A DNA stretch of 64,000 bases from Silene conica (Eukaryota; Streptophyta; Magnoliopsida; Caryophyllales; Caryophyllaceae), in contig CM055317.2 in assembly GCA_029255685.2 (NCBI GenBank), forward strand, positions 20,964,501 to 21,028,500, in the 5' to 3' direction. Positions 48,389 through 58,733 of this stretch are shown one piece after another (the stretch's first letter is position 1; the number at the start of each line of letters is the position of its first letter). The notes below the pieces were generated by a model, which ran no database searches, had not been told where the DNA came from, and saw only the letters and a program-made list of their open reading frames with translations. The translations under genes were made by a program, and so were the position numbers.

Positions 48389-49314
48389 GCTTCTGTACGG
48401 AAATCTTCGGATTTCTTCTGTTTTGACTCTTGGTACTTGATTTTGACTCCAGTTGACTTTCCATTTATTCCTTAATTTAAGCTAAAGACTTGAGGATACG
48501 AATTTGGTGCTAAATCGTCTCTTTTCCGCATAAATCTGCAAAAGTGCATAAAAATACGAAAGTACACAATTTGTGGGAAATAAAGGCTAAAACATAGTAA
48601 ATGAGCAACCAAATGCGTGTAAAAATAGATGTAAAACATCATAAAATAGACACGTATCAAATTCCCCAAACCAAACCCTTGCTTGCCCTCAAGCAAGAAA
48701 TAGACTCGATCTTAACTAATGGAACGATTTCAATCTCAGAGCGAAATTTACATGTAAGCCTAAACCAATGCTAAGAACAAAATGAGATAATATTCAAATC
48801 ATGCAAACGAGTTATAGGGTCGTCAAACTTGAAAACATAAAGACTATAGAGACTTATACCATGGACTCTCGCGGTACGCTCGAGACACTCATGAAGCAAA
48901 GGGTGAGTATATGTAAAAGATAGAAAGAAGTAATTTTGTAGAGACACTCACCTAACTGCGACCCATGGAAACATGCCTGCAATCTAACATGAACAAGAAT
49001 TCTACAACTTTGTACAACAACCTTATTAAGTGACCCAGATACATGCAATTGAGGTAATGAAAGATATGTGAGGTAAAAGGTAAAAAGTGGTTAAGACGCT
49101 TTTGGATATGTGGGGTTAGTAGCCAAGCTAGTAAAACCAATTCTCAACAACATACTTCACGACTTTTTGATATTAAGAAAGTGCCTTTTCTTGTGGCACA
49201 ACTCTCACATTATATAAGAAAGGACTCCCAAATATTTTTGAATGAGGTACGGGAGTGATAACATATAAAAGAAAGGGGTTTTGGAACGAAATTTGCATTC
49301 TGATGCTGTCAGTT

Positions 49315-49347
49315 GGTCGGCCGACCTGTATATGTGGTCGGTCGACT
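49315..49347. repeat. Dyad pair in 3' non-coding region
   Basis: GGTCGGCCGACC at 49315-49326, the 9-bp spacer TGTATATGT, then GGTCGGTCGACT at 49336-49347. The last base departs from consensus. Starts are 21 bp apart. Confidence 0.93.
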
Positions 49348-50355
49348 GACTTTCGTATTTTCTGGATTTTTTTTTTTCGTTTTTCTTTTCTTTCTTTCTT
49401 TGAATTTTTCTGTTCTTTTCCTTTTCTTGCTTTCTTTCTTTCTTTTCTCTTTTTGCTCATGATAGCACACAAACCAAGATGCCTCAAAAAATAATCCAAT
49501 GACCACAAATACTAGCTTGGAAGGGTAGGCTAAGTATGGGATGTAGTTTTGGGGGAATAAAAAGGCGAATTTAGCTATGTGAAGCTTATGGGTAAATATG
49601 AGAAAAGGGATCCCAAATGCACGTATCAAGACTCACAAAACGAGATAGTAAAACAAGTATATAGCAATTCAAGTTCATGTTTATGCATATTGATGTAACA
49701 TGTTCCAAGGGGAGTACTACTCACATCCTAGACAACTGGTTTAAGAATGAAACCAGGAAATAAGCTCTAAACCTTAGAATGTATAGTAGGTTGCCAAGGT
49801 ATAAGTCAAGTCTCAAGATATGCAAGTTGACAAAAACTCGTAGATATGCAAAAGATTAAAACAAGTTGATAAGGCAAGGTAAAGGCATAAACATGTAAGA
49901 TAGCTAAAATCATCCTTGAAATACTTTCGTTCCGACTCGACCTATATGCTAAAATAAACGTGCATTTTTTTTGGAATTTTTTGAATTTTTTAATTTTTTT
50001 TTGGATTTTTGTATATATAAGGAAAATAAAGAAAAGAATGATGCAAGACAGAAATGCAATAAACGTGTGACAAAATGCAATGCATGTAACACGAAACCAT
50101 TCCCCAAACCAACCCGCACAATGTCCCCATTGTGCATTAGCCTAAGTAAAGGTTTCAGAAAATTAAAGGAAAGATGCAAAGAAATTAAAACTAAGGAAAA
50201 ACTGGAAAGAACTCACTGGGTTAAAAGATGTAAGAGAAAAACCTCCCCAAACCAGCGTAAGCTGGGAGGTTTTGGTGGCTAGTAGTGCCACTCAAGAATC
50301 CAAGTTGATTTTGCGGGTTCTAAGGAAGAGAAACGAAAGACTGCAGCGGACATTA

Positions 50356-50460
50356 GGTCGACCGACCGGTGTTTCTGGTCGATCGACCTCCCGTGAACAG
50401 TGGAGAAATCTGCGAAACAGCGCCTCTGGTCGATCGACTGATGATTCTGGTCGGTCGACC
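50356..50460. repeat. Two dyad pairs 72 bp apart, just past the gag-pro stop
   Basis: Pairs 50356/50377 and 50428/50449, each with a 9-bp spacer (GGTGTTTCT and GATGATTCT). They are separated by a 39-bp linker, the same linker length as the two pairs inside gag (51831-51935) although the linker sequence differs. Forms include the perfect palindrome GGTCGATCGACC. Confidence 0.93.
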
Positions 50461-50639
50461 AGCGGAGTTCTGGAGGTCTTCGTTTTTTCTCGTAAATCCT
50501 GAAAAGACAAGAAAATATGCGCGCCCAACAATGCGCGAGATGCCAAAACGATTCTTAAAGTCTTAACTACTAGCAAACAAAACTAAAAAGTCTCACACAA
50601 CAAAAAGTAAATTGTCTTAAAATTGCAACTTAAAAACAA

Positions 50640-53510
50640 CTATCCGCTGAAGATGCGGAAAATATCCGACCACGGCTTCTGACGGCATGCCGTAGTCTCC
50701 ACGGTTTTTGACTTAGTGGCAAAACACATCTTCTTTCCTCCGTCGCAAAGCATATGCGACGGTCTCTCTGCTTGAGCCTGCCTCCTCTTCTTTTTCTCCT
50801 CTCGATCCACAACGTCTGGATCCTCATCCTCTTCATAGCTCAGGCATCCCATTCCTCCTCTCTGGATGATGACTTCCTTCTCCTTGGGTTTCCCCAAACC
50901 AGTTCCTGCAATAGTCATAATAGAGGTGCTCTCCCTATTGCTCCCAATCTGGGGCGGAGGTGTAAAAACAGATACAGGAACAGGTAGTAAAGTGGGAGAG
51001 GTAGTGATGACCTCATACTTCTTTTCAGAAGTGATAGCATTACATGTGATGGGGGTCATAGCATCCTTCTTCCTATAGGATAGACCATAGATGATAGAAT
51101 GTTTGCCTACCTTGAAAGTTAGAGTCCCAGTGCCTACATCTATAATGGCACCTGCGGTGTGAAGAAAGGGTCTTCCTAGAATTATGGGTATATGGGCATC
51201 CTCTGGGATGTCCAAAACAACAAAGTCGACTGGGAAGAAAAACCTGTCAATACGCACAGGGATGTTTTCTAATACCCCTACAGGTTCCATAGATGTGCGA
51301 TCTGCCATCTGGACTGTCATACTGGTCACTGCAAATTCGGTCATTCCCAGTTTTAAGGCAACGCTTAGGGGCATGACACTTATACTAGCACCTAAATCGC
51401 ATAGAGCCTTCTTAACTGGGAAGGTTCCTATATTACAGGGGACAGAAAAACTACCAGGGTCTTCTAGTTTATGAGGGGCAATGACATGTGTTAAATAACT
51501 GGATGACTCTTCAGTGAGAGCCACCGACTCAACCTTTTCTAAAGACCTCTTCCTTGACAAAAGTTGTCTCATGAATTTAAGATATGAAGGAACCTGTTGA
51601 ACTAATTCTAAAAATGGGACTTGAACATTTAATGAACGAATCACATCTTTAAATTTGTCAAAAGATACCTGATCCTTTGAAGGCACGAGTCTCTCTGGAA
51701 AAGGAGCAGCTGAGGATTCTGTATTTGCAGCCCTTTTTAAAAACCTGGGGGTCTTGTCACCCCTGAAGAGAAAATCCCGTAAGTTATTCGGCAATTCTGG
51801 ACGAAAGGGAACTTCAGGTTCTGCTTCAGTGGTCGGTCGACCAGTATCTTCGGTCGGTCGACCAGTCTCCTGTTCAGGCGAAATTTTCGGGTCCTGCTCT
51901 GCGGTCGGTCGACCAGATTCTTCGGTCGGTCGACCGACTTCACTGCTACTCGCCTTTTTTTCTTTCTCAGCCCCCACTTTGGCTCCACTTCGCAGGGTCA
52001 CGACGTTTAGAGTCTCCTTTTTCTGGTCCGGCTTTGTCGGAAGTTGACCCGGAGCCCTAGTATCATTCTTGCTCGCAATTTGAGCAATCTGGGACTCTAA
52101 CATCTTCATCCCTGCCTCTCTAGCCTGCGACTCCTTCTGAACCAACCCAATAAGATTTTGGATAAGAGCGTCTGTGTTGGGTGGCGGATTAGAAGGTGGT
52201 TGAGGGTTGAAAGGTGGTCTTTGGAAATTTTGTTTATGTGGGGGTACATAAGTGGAATTTTGCTGAGGTTGCATGTGCTGTGGGTTTTGAACATTCTGGC
52301 TTGTCCACCTTAAGTTGGGATGGACATTGTTATTATTTGGATCATAAAAATTGTTCCCACGGTAATGCTGAAAAGCGGCACATGTTTCATTAGATGAAAT
52401 ACAGAACTTTGACACATGCCCTTCTCCCCCGCACCTCTCACAAGCAAAGGGTCCGTCCTGAACGGCGTTCACCTGGTATATTCCTCCCTTGCTTCCACTC
52501 CCTAGATCGAGCTTTCCTGCAGTCTCAAACTTTTCCAACTTGGCTGTCAAGGCCTCAATTGCTGACAGGTTGTACTCGTTTTTCCTCTGATTTCCTCTGG
52601 AAGTACCATGCTCAGCACGGTGCACAGCAACATCTTCTATCAACTTGAGACCCTTAGTCTCTCCTGAATTATCCTGGAATCTTCCATTAGCTGCAGCATC
52701 TAAGTAGACCCTGTTGTCATCATAGAGGCCATTGTAGAACTGGTTGCAAAGAAACCATTGTTCGAATCCGTGATGTGGTATGGATCGAACAAGTCTCTTG
52801 AACCTGTCCCACGCCTCGCTAAAGTCTTCATTGGGACCTTGCTTGAAATTGGTGATCTGCGCTCTTAAAGCATTTGTCTTTGATGCAGAGTAATATTTCC
52901 TGTAGAATGCTAAGGCTAAGGTGTTCCAATCTGTAACTCCCGCAGCAGTGCGGTCAAGGTCTCTGTACCACTCTATCGCAGAGTCCCTAAGGGAGAAGAT
53001 AAACATGGTCTGTTTAATCTGGTCCTGCGTCACTCCTTCTGGGGGTGCTATAGAGCATATGTAATCTGTGAAGATTTCAATATGCTTAGCAGCATCCTCA
53101 TTGGCCGAGCCTCCAAATTGGTTTCTTTCAACCATAGTTATGTAGGCAGGCTTGGCCTTGAATGGCTTCCCAGTACCTGCAGGTAAAGTGAACCCTTTGT
53201 ATAGGTCCTTTGCCTGAGGCATGGAGTGACTGGCAATAGTAGCTTCTTCTGCCATATTATCTTCTTCTTTAGGAAAAACTGGAAAGTAGGTATAAGGTGG
53301 TGTTTTTGGTGAAAGCGGATTGATGGGTGAATTCGGTTGCGAAGGTGGTGTTTTTGGTGAAGATGGTGGTAACTCGAAAAGGTCTTCTTGAAATAAAGAG
53401 GATGGTGACCCTCCCTCTTGATTTGCTAGAAGTTGCTTTCTTCTTTCCCTAAAAGTCCTCTCAATTTCGAGATCAAGTGGTAGGAGTTCTCCTTGAACTG
53501 ACCTGCGCAT
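50640..53510 (-). CDS. Athila-type Gag-protease protein, 956 residues
   Basis: Starts MRRSVQGELLPLDLE. A Pro/Ser-rich stretch follows (about residues 40-75), then the retrotransposon Gag core (about 115-290: NQFGGSANEDAAKHIEIFTD, FSLRDSAIEWYRDL, FNQFYNGL-type block). A zinc knuckle CERCGGEGHVSKFC lies near 357, then a Gln/Asn/Pro-rich linker. The aspartic protease lies near 700-800, with DLGASISVMPLS as active site and IILGRPFLHTAG as the second conserved motif. Near 520-560 the dyad repeats are translated as four GRPT tetrapeptides, paired seven residues apart. The frame is intact and ends FRIFSG. Without reverse transcriptase or integrase it could serve only as a particle and processing protein. 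Confidence 0.93.
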   Translation of the reverse strand: MRRSVQGELLPLDLEIERTFRERRKQLLANQEGGSPSSLFQEDLFELPPSSPKTPPSQPNSPINPLSPKTPPYTYFPVFPKEEDNMAEEATIASHSMPQAKDLYKGFTLPAGTGKPFKAKPAYITMVERNQFGGSANEDAAKHIEIFTDYICSIAPPEGVTQDQIKQTMFIFSLRDSAIEWYRDLDRTAAGVTDWNTLALAFYRKYYSASKTNALRAQITNFKQGPNEDFSEAWDRFKRLVRSIPHHGFEQWFLCNQFYNGLYDDNRVYLDAAANGRFQDNSGETKGLKLIEDVAVHRAEHGTSRGNQRKNEYNLSAIEALTAKLEKFETAGKLDLGSGSKGGIYQVNAVQDGPFACERCGGEGHVSKFCISSNETCAAFQHYRGNNFYDPNNNNVHPNLRWTSQNVQNPQHMQPQQNSTYVPPHKQNFQRPPFNPQPPSNPPPNTDALIQNLIGLVQKESQAREAGMKMLESQIAQIASKNDTRAPGQLPTKPDQKKETLNVVTLRSGAKVGAEKEKKASSSEVGRPTEESGRPTAEQDPKISPEQETGRPTEDTGRPTTEAEPEVPFRPELPNNLRDFLFRGDKTPRFLKRAANTESSAAPFPERLVPSKDQVSFDKFKDVIRSLNVQVPFLELVQQVPSYLKFMRQLLSRKRSLEKVESVALTEESSSYLTHVIAPHKLEDPGSFSVPCNIGTFPVKKALCDLGASISVMPLSVALKLGMTEFAVTSMTVQMADRTSMEPVGVLENIPVRIDRFFFPVDFVVLDIPEDAHIPIILGRPFLHTAGAIIDVGTGTLTFKVGKHSIIYGLSYRKKDAMTPITCNAITSEKKYEVITTSPTLLPVPVSVFTPPPQIGSNRESTSIMTIAGTGLGKPKEKEVIIQRGGMGCLSYEEDEDPDVVDREEKKKRRQAQAERPSHMLCDGGKKMCFATKSKTVETTACRQKPWSDIFRIFSG
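51831..51935. repeat. Two dyad pairs inside the gag-pro reading frame
   Basis: GGTCGGTCGACC at 51831, 51852, 51903 and 51924 (+ strand). Starts within pairs are 21 bp apart and the pairs 72 bp apart. In gag sense each reads GGTCGACCGACC in frame and gives Gly-Arg-Pro-Thr, with EES or EDT as the seven-residue-period spacer. Confidence 0.97.
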
Positions 53511-53632
53511 AAGAGGAAACTACAAGAAAAAGGTGAGAAGGTTTAAGGAACAAAAAGTTCCTTAAACAAAGAGAAACAAAAACAAAAAACAATAAACACT
53601 GGCGTCACCTCCCCGGCAACGGCGCCAAAATT
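53511..53632 (-). promoter_or_regulatory. Leader and tRNA-Asp primer binding site of gag-pro unit
   Basis: The minus strand reads TGGCGCCGTTGCCGGGGA (complement of 53627-53610), the exact complement of the 3' end of plant tRNA-Asp including CCA. It lies five bases after the LTR end, followed by the leader up to the gag start codon. Confidence 0.9.
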
Positions 53633-54328
53633 TGATGCCCGTCGTTGAGGGTACCAAAGATAAATTTATAATTCCTAACCTTAACAATAGATAGTGAAAG
53701 TCAGGGTCGAACCACAAAGAGGTGGGGAATGTTTATTGTCTTAATGTTAATGTTTAAGGTAACAATTTTGGGGATGATTGGTTGATTACTATATCTAAAG
53801 CAAAGGTTAAAATAAAACAAGAATTTAAAAGATGAGAATAAAATATAATAAAAGAGGATGCTAGGATGTTTGGGTAATAAAAAGCTAAGGTAAAATAAAT
53901 CCTAAGGTCAACATGTATTGCAGTCGCGTAAGGGGGTGTAACATATCTTTTTAGATCTATGCTACCTAATAGCTCCTTTCGGCCTATGCTATTAGGTAGC
54001 ATAGATCTAAAAAGATATGTTACACCCCCTTACGCGACTGCAATACATGTTGACCTTAGGATTTATTTTACCTTAGCTTTTTATTACCCAAACATCCTAG
54101 CATCCTCTTTTATTATATTTTATTCTCATCTTTTAAATTCTTGTTTTATTTTAACCTTTGCTTTAGATATAGTAATCAACCAATCATCCCCAAAATTGTT
54201 ACCTTAAACATTAACATTAAGACAATAAACATTCCCCACCTCTTTGTGGTTCGACCCTGACTTTCACTATCTATTGTTAAGGTTAGGAATTATAAATTTA
54301 TCTTTGGTACCCTCAACGACGGGCATCA
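53633..54328. repeat. Perfect 340-bp palindrome made of a truncated type A LTR
   Basis: The left arm (53633-53972) is the first 340 bp of a type A LTR. A 16-base loop (CTCCTTTCGGCCTATG, 53973-53988) follows, then the right arm (53989-54328) is its exact reverse complement. I found no mismatch. The LTR sequence is otherwise collinear with 47096 onward up to ATTAG at 53995, so the turn-back uses the 7-base microhomology CTATTAG. Confidence 0.95.
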
Positions 54329-54483
54329 AATTTGGTCGACCGACCGAAGAATCTGGTCGACCGACCGCAGAGCAGGACCCGAAAATTTCGCCTGAACAGG
54401 AGACTGGTCGACCGACCGAAGATACTGGTCGACCGACCACTGAAGCAGAATCTGAAGTTCCCTTTCGTCCAGAATTTGCCTGA
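54329..54483 (+). pseudogene. Inverted gag fragment with four dyads
   Basis: Plus-strand copy of the gag stretch that encodes the GRPT repeats (GRPTEESGRPTAEQDPKISP and onward, to VPFRPEF), matching about 51950-51793 of the minus-strand gag. Dyads lie at 54334, 54355, 54406 and 54427. The join with the palindrome arm is at AATTTGG, shared with the primer-binding-site flank AATTTTGG. The fragment ends in a stop. Confidence 0.85.
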
Positions 54484-55707
54484 AGCCCAGAAATTGCATA
54501 AAATCCGTAAAGCGGTCGACCGACCGAAAATATTGGTCGACCGACCACAGCGCAGTCCCAGAAGTTTCCGAAAAGCCAATACAAGTGTTTAGGTCATTAG
54601 GAAACTCTTTAATTCCGCCTATATAAGCTAATTCAGTCCCTAATTCAGAATAATCAAGTCTTATTTAGAGAGTTTTATTTAGTCTTTAGTTCAATTACAA
54701 TCTTTCAATAATTCTCAACACTTTTAGTTTGTTCTTCAATCTTTCAACATTCATCAATAAAGTTTGTTCTTTTTCTGCCTTAATCCTATTTCCGGTAATT
54801 ATTCTTTTAATCTAGTTTTATTATTGTTCTTATTTTTATCGCATCCGGTTTAAGTTAGAATCCCAAGCTTTATTAATTCTTGCATGTTTAGATTATCGTT
54901 CACCATGTTTTCCATATCAAATCTCGTTTTTATTATTGTTCCAGTAATTATGAGTAGCTAATTTTCATATGTTAGGATGTAGGGGATGAATATGCATAGG
55001 TAATAGAATTCGAAAGACCGACTTGTAGCAGGACCACGGTCGGCCGACTGGAATAACTGGTCGGTCGACCGAGGCCGTGGTCGGCCGACTGGAGTAGCTG
55101 GTCGGTCGACCACCCGCGTATGTATTCTTATTTTCGTCTTTTCTTGTCAATTATAATATCCTGCAATGAGACCATAAGGAGACTTGTAGGATGTTAGTAA
55201 TGACCTACCCAAGATTGAAAGATACGGGAAGGGCATTGGTTTACACCTTAAGACGGATAGGTTACTCAAGGCTGAAAGGTATGTGACCTGGGATTTAGGA
55301 ATCACCCTTATTGTTGACACCCAATAATTGTGAGACCTAGGAACTAATAGCATAGGCCGAAAGGAGCTATTAGGTAGCATAGACCTAAAAAGTTATGTTA
55401 CACCCCCTTACGCGACTGCAATACATGTTGACCTTAGGATTTATTTTACCTTAGCTATTTGTTACCCAAACATCCTAGCATCTCTTTTAATATATATTTT
55501 AATCTCATCTTTATTTTCTTGTTTTATTTTTGTCTTTGCTCTAGACTTAGAAATCAACAATCAAACCCCCAATTTGTTACCTTAAAACATTGACACCAAA
55601 CAATAAACATTCCCCACCTCCTTGTGGTTCGACCCTGACTTTCACTATCTATTGTTAAAGTTAGGAATTATAAATTTTATCTTTGGTACCCTCAACGACG
55701 GGCATCA
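54484..55707 (+). repeat. Type A' LTR, plus orientation, truncated at its U3 end
   Basis: Ends GGGCATCA like the other LTRs and is followed by a primer binding site. It is clearly related to type A but diverged, and its outer start is missing. It has a TATA box (TATATAAGC at about 54619), a dyad pair upstream of it (54514-54546) and four dyads downstream (55038-55049, 55059-55070, 55079-55090, 55100-55111). Confidence 0.85.
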
Positions 55708-55712
55708 AATTT

Positions 55713-55730
55713 TGGCGCCGTTGCCGGGGA
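55713..55730 (+). promoter_or_regulatory. tRNA-Asp primer binding site of the plus-oriented unit
   Basis: TGGCGCCGTTGCCGGGGA, five bases after the end of the preceding LTR; it is identical to the minus-oriented site at 53627-53610. Confidence 0.92.
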
Positions 55731-55829
55731 GGTGACGCCAGTGTTTATTGTTTTTTGTTTTTGTTTCTCTTTGTTCAAGGAACTTTTTGTTCCTTAAACC
55801 TTCTCACCTTTTTCTTGTAGTTTCCTCTT

Positions 55830-57446
55830 ATGCGCAGGTCAGTTCAAGGAGAACTCCTACCACTTGATCTCGAAATTGAGAGGACTCTTAGGGAAAGAAG
55901 AAAGCAACTTCTAGCAAATCAAGAGGGAGGGTCACCATCCTCTTTATTTCAAGAAGACCTTTTCGAGTTACCACCATCTTCACCAAAAACACCACCTTCG
56001 CAACCGAATTCACCCATCAATCCGCTTTCACCAAAAACACCACCTTATACCTACTTTCCAGTTTTTCCTAAAGAAGAAGATAATATGGCAGAAGAAGCTA
56101 CTATTGCCAGTCACTCCATGCCTCAGGCAAAGGACCTATACAAAGGGTTCACTTTACCTGCAGGTACTGGGAAGCCATTCGAGGCCAAGCCTGCCTACAT
56201 AACTATGGTTGAAAGAAACCAATTTGGAGGCTCGGCCAATGAGGATGCTGCTAAGCATATTGAAATCTTCACAGATTACATATGCTCTATAGCAACCCCA
56301 GAAGGAGTGACGCAGGACCAGATTAAACAGACCATGTTTATCTTCTCCCTTAGGGACTCTGCGAGAGAGTGGTACAGAGACCTTGACCGCACTGCTGCGG
56401 GAGTTACAGATTGGAACACCTTAGCCCTAGCATTCTACAGGAAATATTACTCTGCATCAAAGACGAATGTTTTAAGAGCACAGATCACTAATTTCAAGCA
56501 AGGTCCCAATGAAGACTTCAGCGAGGCGTGGGACAGGTTCAAGAGAGTTGTTCGATCCATACCACATCACGGATTCGAACAATGGTTTCTTTGCAACCAG
56601 TTCTACAATGGCCTCTATGATGACAACAGGGCCTACTTAGATGCTGCAGCTAATGGAAGATTCCAGGATAATTCAGGAGAGACTAAGGGTCTCAAGTTAA
56701 TAGAAGATGTTGCTGTGCACCGCGCTGAGCATGGTACTTCCAGAGGAAATCAGAGAAAATCTGAGTACAACCTGTCAGCAATTGAGGCCTTAACGGCCAA
56801 GTTGGAAAAGTTTGAGGCTGCAGGAAAGCTCGATCTAGGGAGTGGAAGCAAGGGAGGAATTTACCAGGTGAACGCCGTTCAGGACGGACCCTTTGCTTGT
56901 GAGAGGTGCGGTGGAGAAGGGCATGTGTCAAAATTCTGTACTTCATCTAATGAAACATGTGCCGCTTTTCAGCATTACCGTGGGAACAATTTCTATGATC
57001 CGAATAATAACAACATCCATCCCAACTTAAGGTGGACAAGCCAGAATGTTCAAAACCCACAGCACATGCAACCTCAGCAAAATTCCACTTATGTACCCCC
57101 ACATAAACAAAATTTCCAAAGACCACCTTTCAACCCTCAACCACCTTCTAATCCACCACCCAACACAGATACTCTTATCCAAAATCTTATTGGATTGGTT
57201 CAGAAGGAGTCGCAGGCTAGAGAGGCAGGGATGAAGATGTTGGAGTCCCAGATTGCTCAGATCGCGAGCAAGAATGACACTAGGGCCCCGGGTCAACTTC
57301 CGACCAAACCAGACCAGAAGAAGGAGACTCTAAACATCGTAACCCTGCGAAGTGGAGCCAAAGTGGGGGCTGAGAAAGAAAAAAAGGCGAGTAGCAGTGA
57401 AGTCGGTCGACCGACAACGGCGCCAAAATTTGACACCCGTCGTTGA
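55830..57446 (+). pseudogene. Second Athila-type gag, plus strand, truncated before the protease
   Basis: 538 residues collinear and nearly identical with the first 520 or so residues of the minus-strand Gag-protease (for example ERTLRERRK against ERTFRERRK). It includes the Gag core, the zinc knuckle CERCGGEGHVSKFC and the Pro/Gln-rich linker. It breaks off inside the first dyad (57402-57415), where the sequence jumps into a primer binding site, adding an unrelated tail (TTAPKFDTRR) before the stop. Protease and the rest of the GRPT repeats are lost. Confidence 0.9.
57416..57430 (-). promoter_or_regulatory. Partial tRNA-Asp primer binding site joined to gag
   Basis: AACGGCGCCAAAATT is the LTR-proximal part of the site. 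The outer bases of the normal site are replaced by the gag dyad, so only about 10-11 nt of tRNA complement remain. Confidence 0.85.
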
Positions 57447-58733
57447 GGGGTGCCAAAGATAAGATTTATAAAACCTCAGCTTAAACTCAGATAGGATAAG
57501 TCAAGGGTCGAACCACAGAGAGACAAGGTTAATTATGTTTGTGAATTTAAAGTCTATTGCAAGTAATCAAGAAAGGGGGTTTTGAATTGGGATTTAAACT
57601 AACAACTAAGGTGACGAACTAACAAGAAAATTAAGATAAGATAGAAAGGAGATTAGGAATTTAGGTTCCCCATGGTCAAAACAAGTCAATGAAGGGTAAA
57701 ATGACCAAATAACACAATCCCAAGGAACAAAGAATAAACCTTTAGGTCAAAATTCTACCCAATCCTTACGGTCTTAGGGTTCCTAGAAAAGCACTAAACT
57801 TTCGTTCAAGGGCTATCCCAAAGTTGTTGTTAAACTAATCCTAATAATCTTTCAATCTTAAGGATTAGTTCACCAACAACAATGGGGGATTGGTAATTTA
57901 ATCATCAAACTTATCAAAGTCAAGTTTTTTACATGGTTCCCCTAATTCCTAATCACAAGAATTAGTTATGCATACTTCCGATTATGAAACTAACAATTAC
58001 TAAGAATATCAAAGAGATAAACATAATTAAAGAAGACAATAAAAGGGAAAACATGAAATAAGAAATAACAACAAGATGAACAACAAGATTGAATTAAAGG
58101 AAAGATTAATTAAAACAAACTTACAATTTGAATGGAAATCCTAAGAATAAAGATGAAAGCTTTGTAACCACATTCTAACAATGGAGCCTTCAAACATAGA
58201 GTACTTGGTAAAATTACTAGGGTAGAAAATTGCTGAAAAACTGCTTAACCTAATAGAAGAGTTTTGGTCTCCTTAAATAAGAAAATATTACAAGATTAGG
58301 AAAACAGAAAATAAAACGGAAGTCTCGAAACAGGGTCTGGTCGGTCGACCTGATTTCTCGGTCGGTCGACCGATTCTGCCAATGCGGGTTTTTTCTTTTA
58401 CGCGAATTTGGGCTTCCGTGGAGAACTGGGCCGATTACGTAATTGACATCGGTCGGTCGACCTGTTTCGATGGTCGGTCGACCGCTTCTCTTTTTTTCTA
58501 GCTTTGATCCGGCCCGATAATTATACTTGAATGCACCATCTGAATTACTGCTCCAAAAACAGCTTCCTAAAGGCAAATAAGGCTTGGTTTTGCTTACTTC
58601 CGCGTATTCCTACATACAAAACACAGAAATACCAAAGTAGACAATATGGGAGAAAAAGCAACTAAAAAGTTACGAAAGTGCAAGAAAATACGTGCCAAAA
58701 GAGTAAATAAATGCATAAAATAGACACGTATCA
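57431..58733 (-). repeat. Type B LTR, 1303 bp, minus orientation
   Basis: Begins TGACACCCGTCG and ends ACGTATCA. It is related to type A at both ends but strongly diverged in between. On its right it adjoins a polypurine tract (complement of AACTCCCCAAACC) and on its left a primer binding site, so it has internal sequence on both sides, as in tandem elements sharing one LTR. Dyad pairs lie at 58339-58371 and 58451-58483. Confidence 0.88.
58339..58483. repeat. Two dyad pairs in type B LTR
   Basis: GGTCGGTCGACC at 58339, 58360, 58451 and 58472, with 9-bp spacers TGATTTCTC and TGTTTCGAT. Flanking sequence is unrelated to the type A LTR pairs, yet dyad and spacing are kept. Confidence 0.95.

Larger units (their letters stand above)
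47096..48659 (-). repeat. Composite 3' LTR (type A, 1564 bp)
   Basis: Begins TGATGCCCGTCG and ends ACGTATCA. A TATA box on the minus strand (CTATATAAAC) lies at about 48171-48180. Two pairs of the 12-bp dyad lie upstream of it in U3 (48256-48288 and 48356-48388), and four dyads lie downstream (47690-47763). Confidence 0.95.
48660..50639 (-). other. Composite 3' internal non-coding region with polypurine tract
   Basis: On the minus strand this follows the gag-pro stop and ends with the polypurine tract (complement of AATTCCCCAAACC at 48660-48672) beside the LTR. It is about 2 kb with no coding frame worth calling. It holds pyrimidine-rich runs near 49365-49455 and dyad pairs at 49315-49347, 50356-50388 and 50428-50460. 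In an autonomous Athila element, RT and integrase genes would stand here. Confidence 0.8.
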
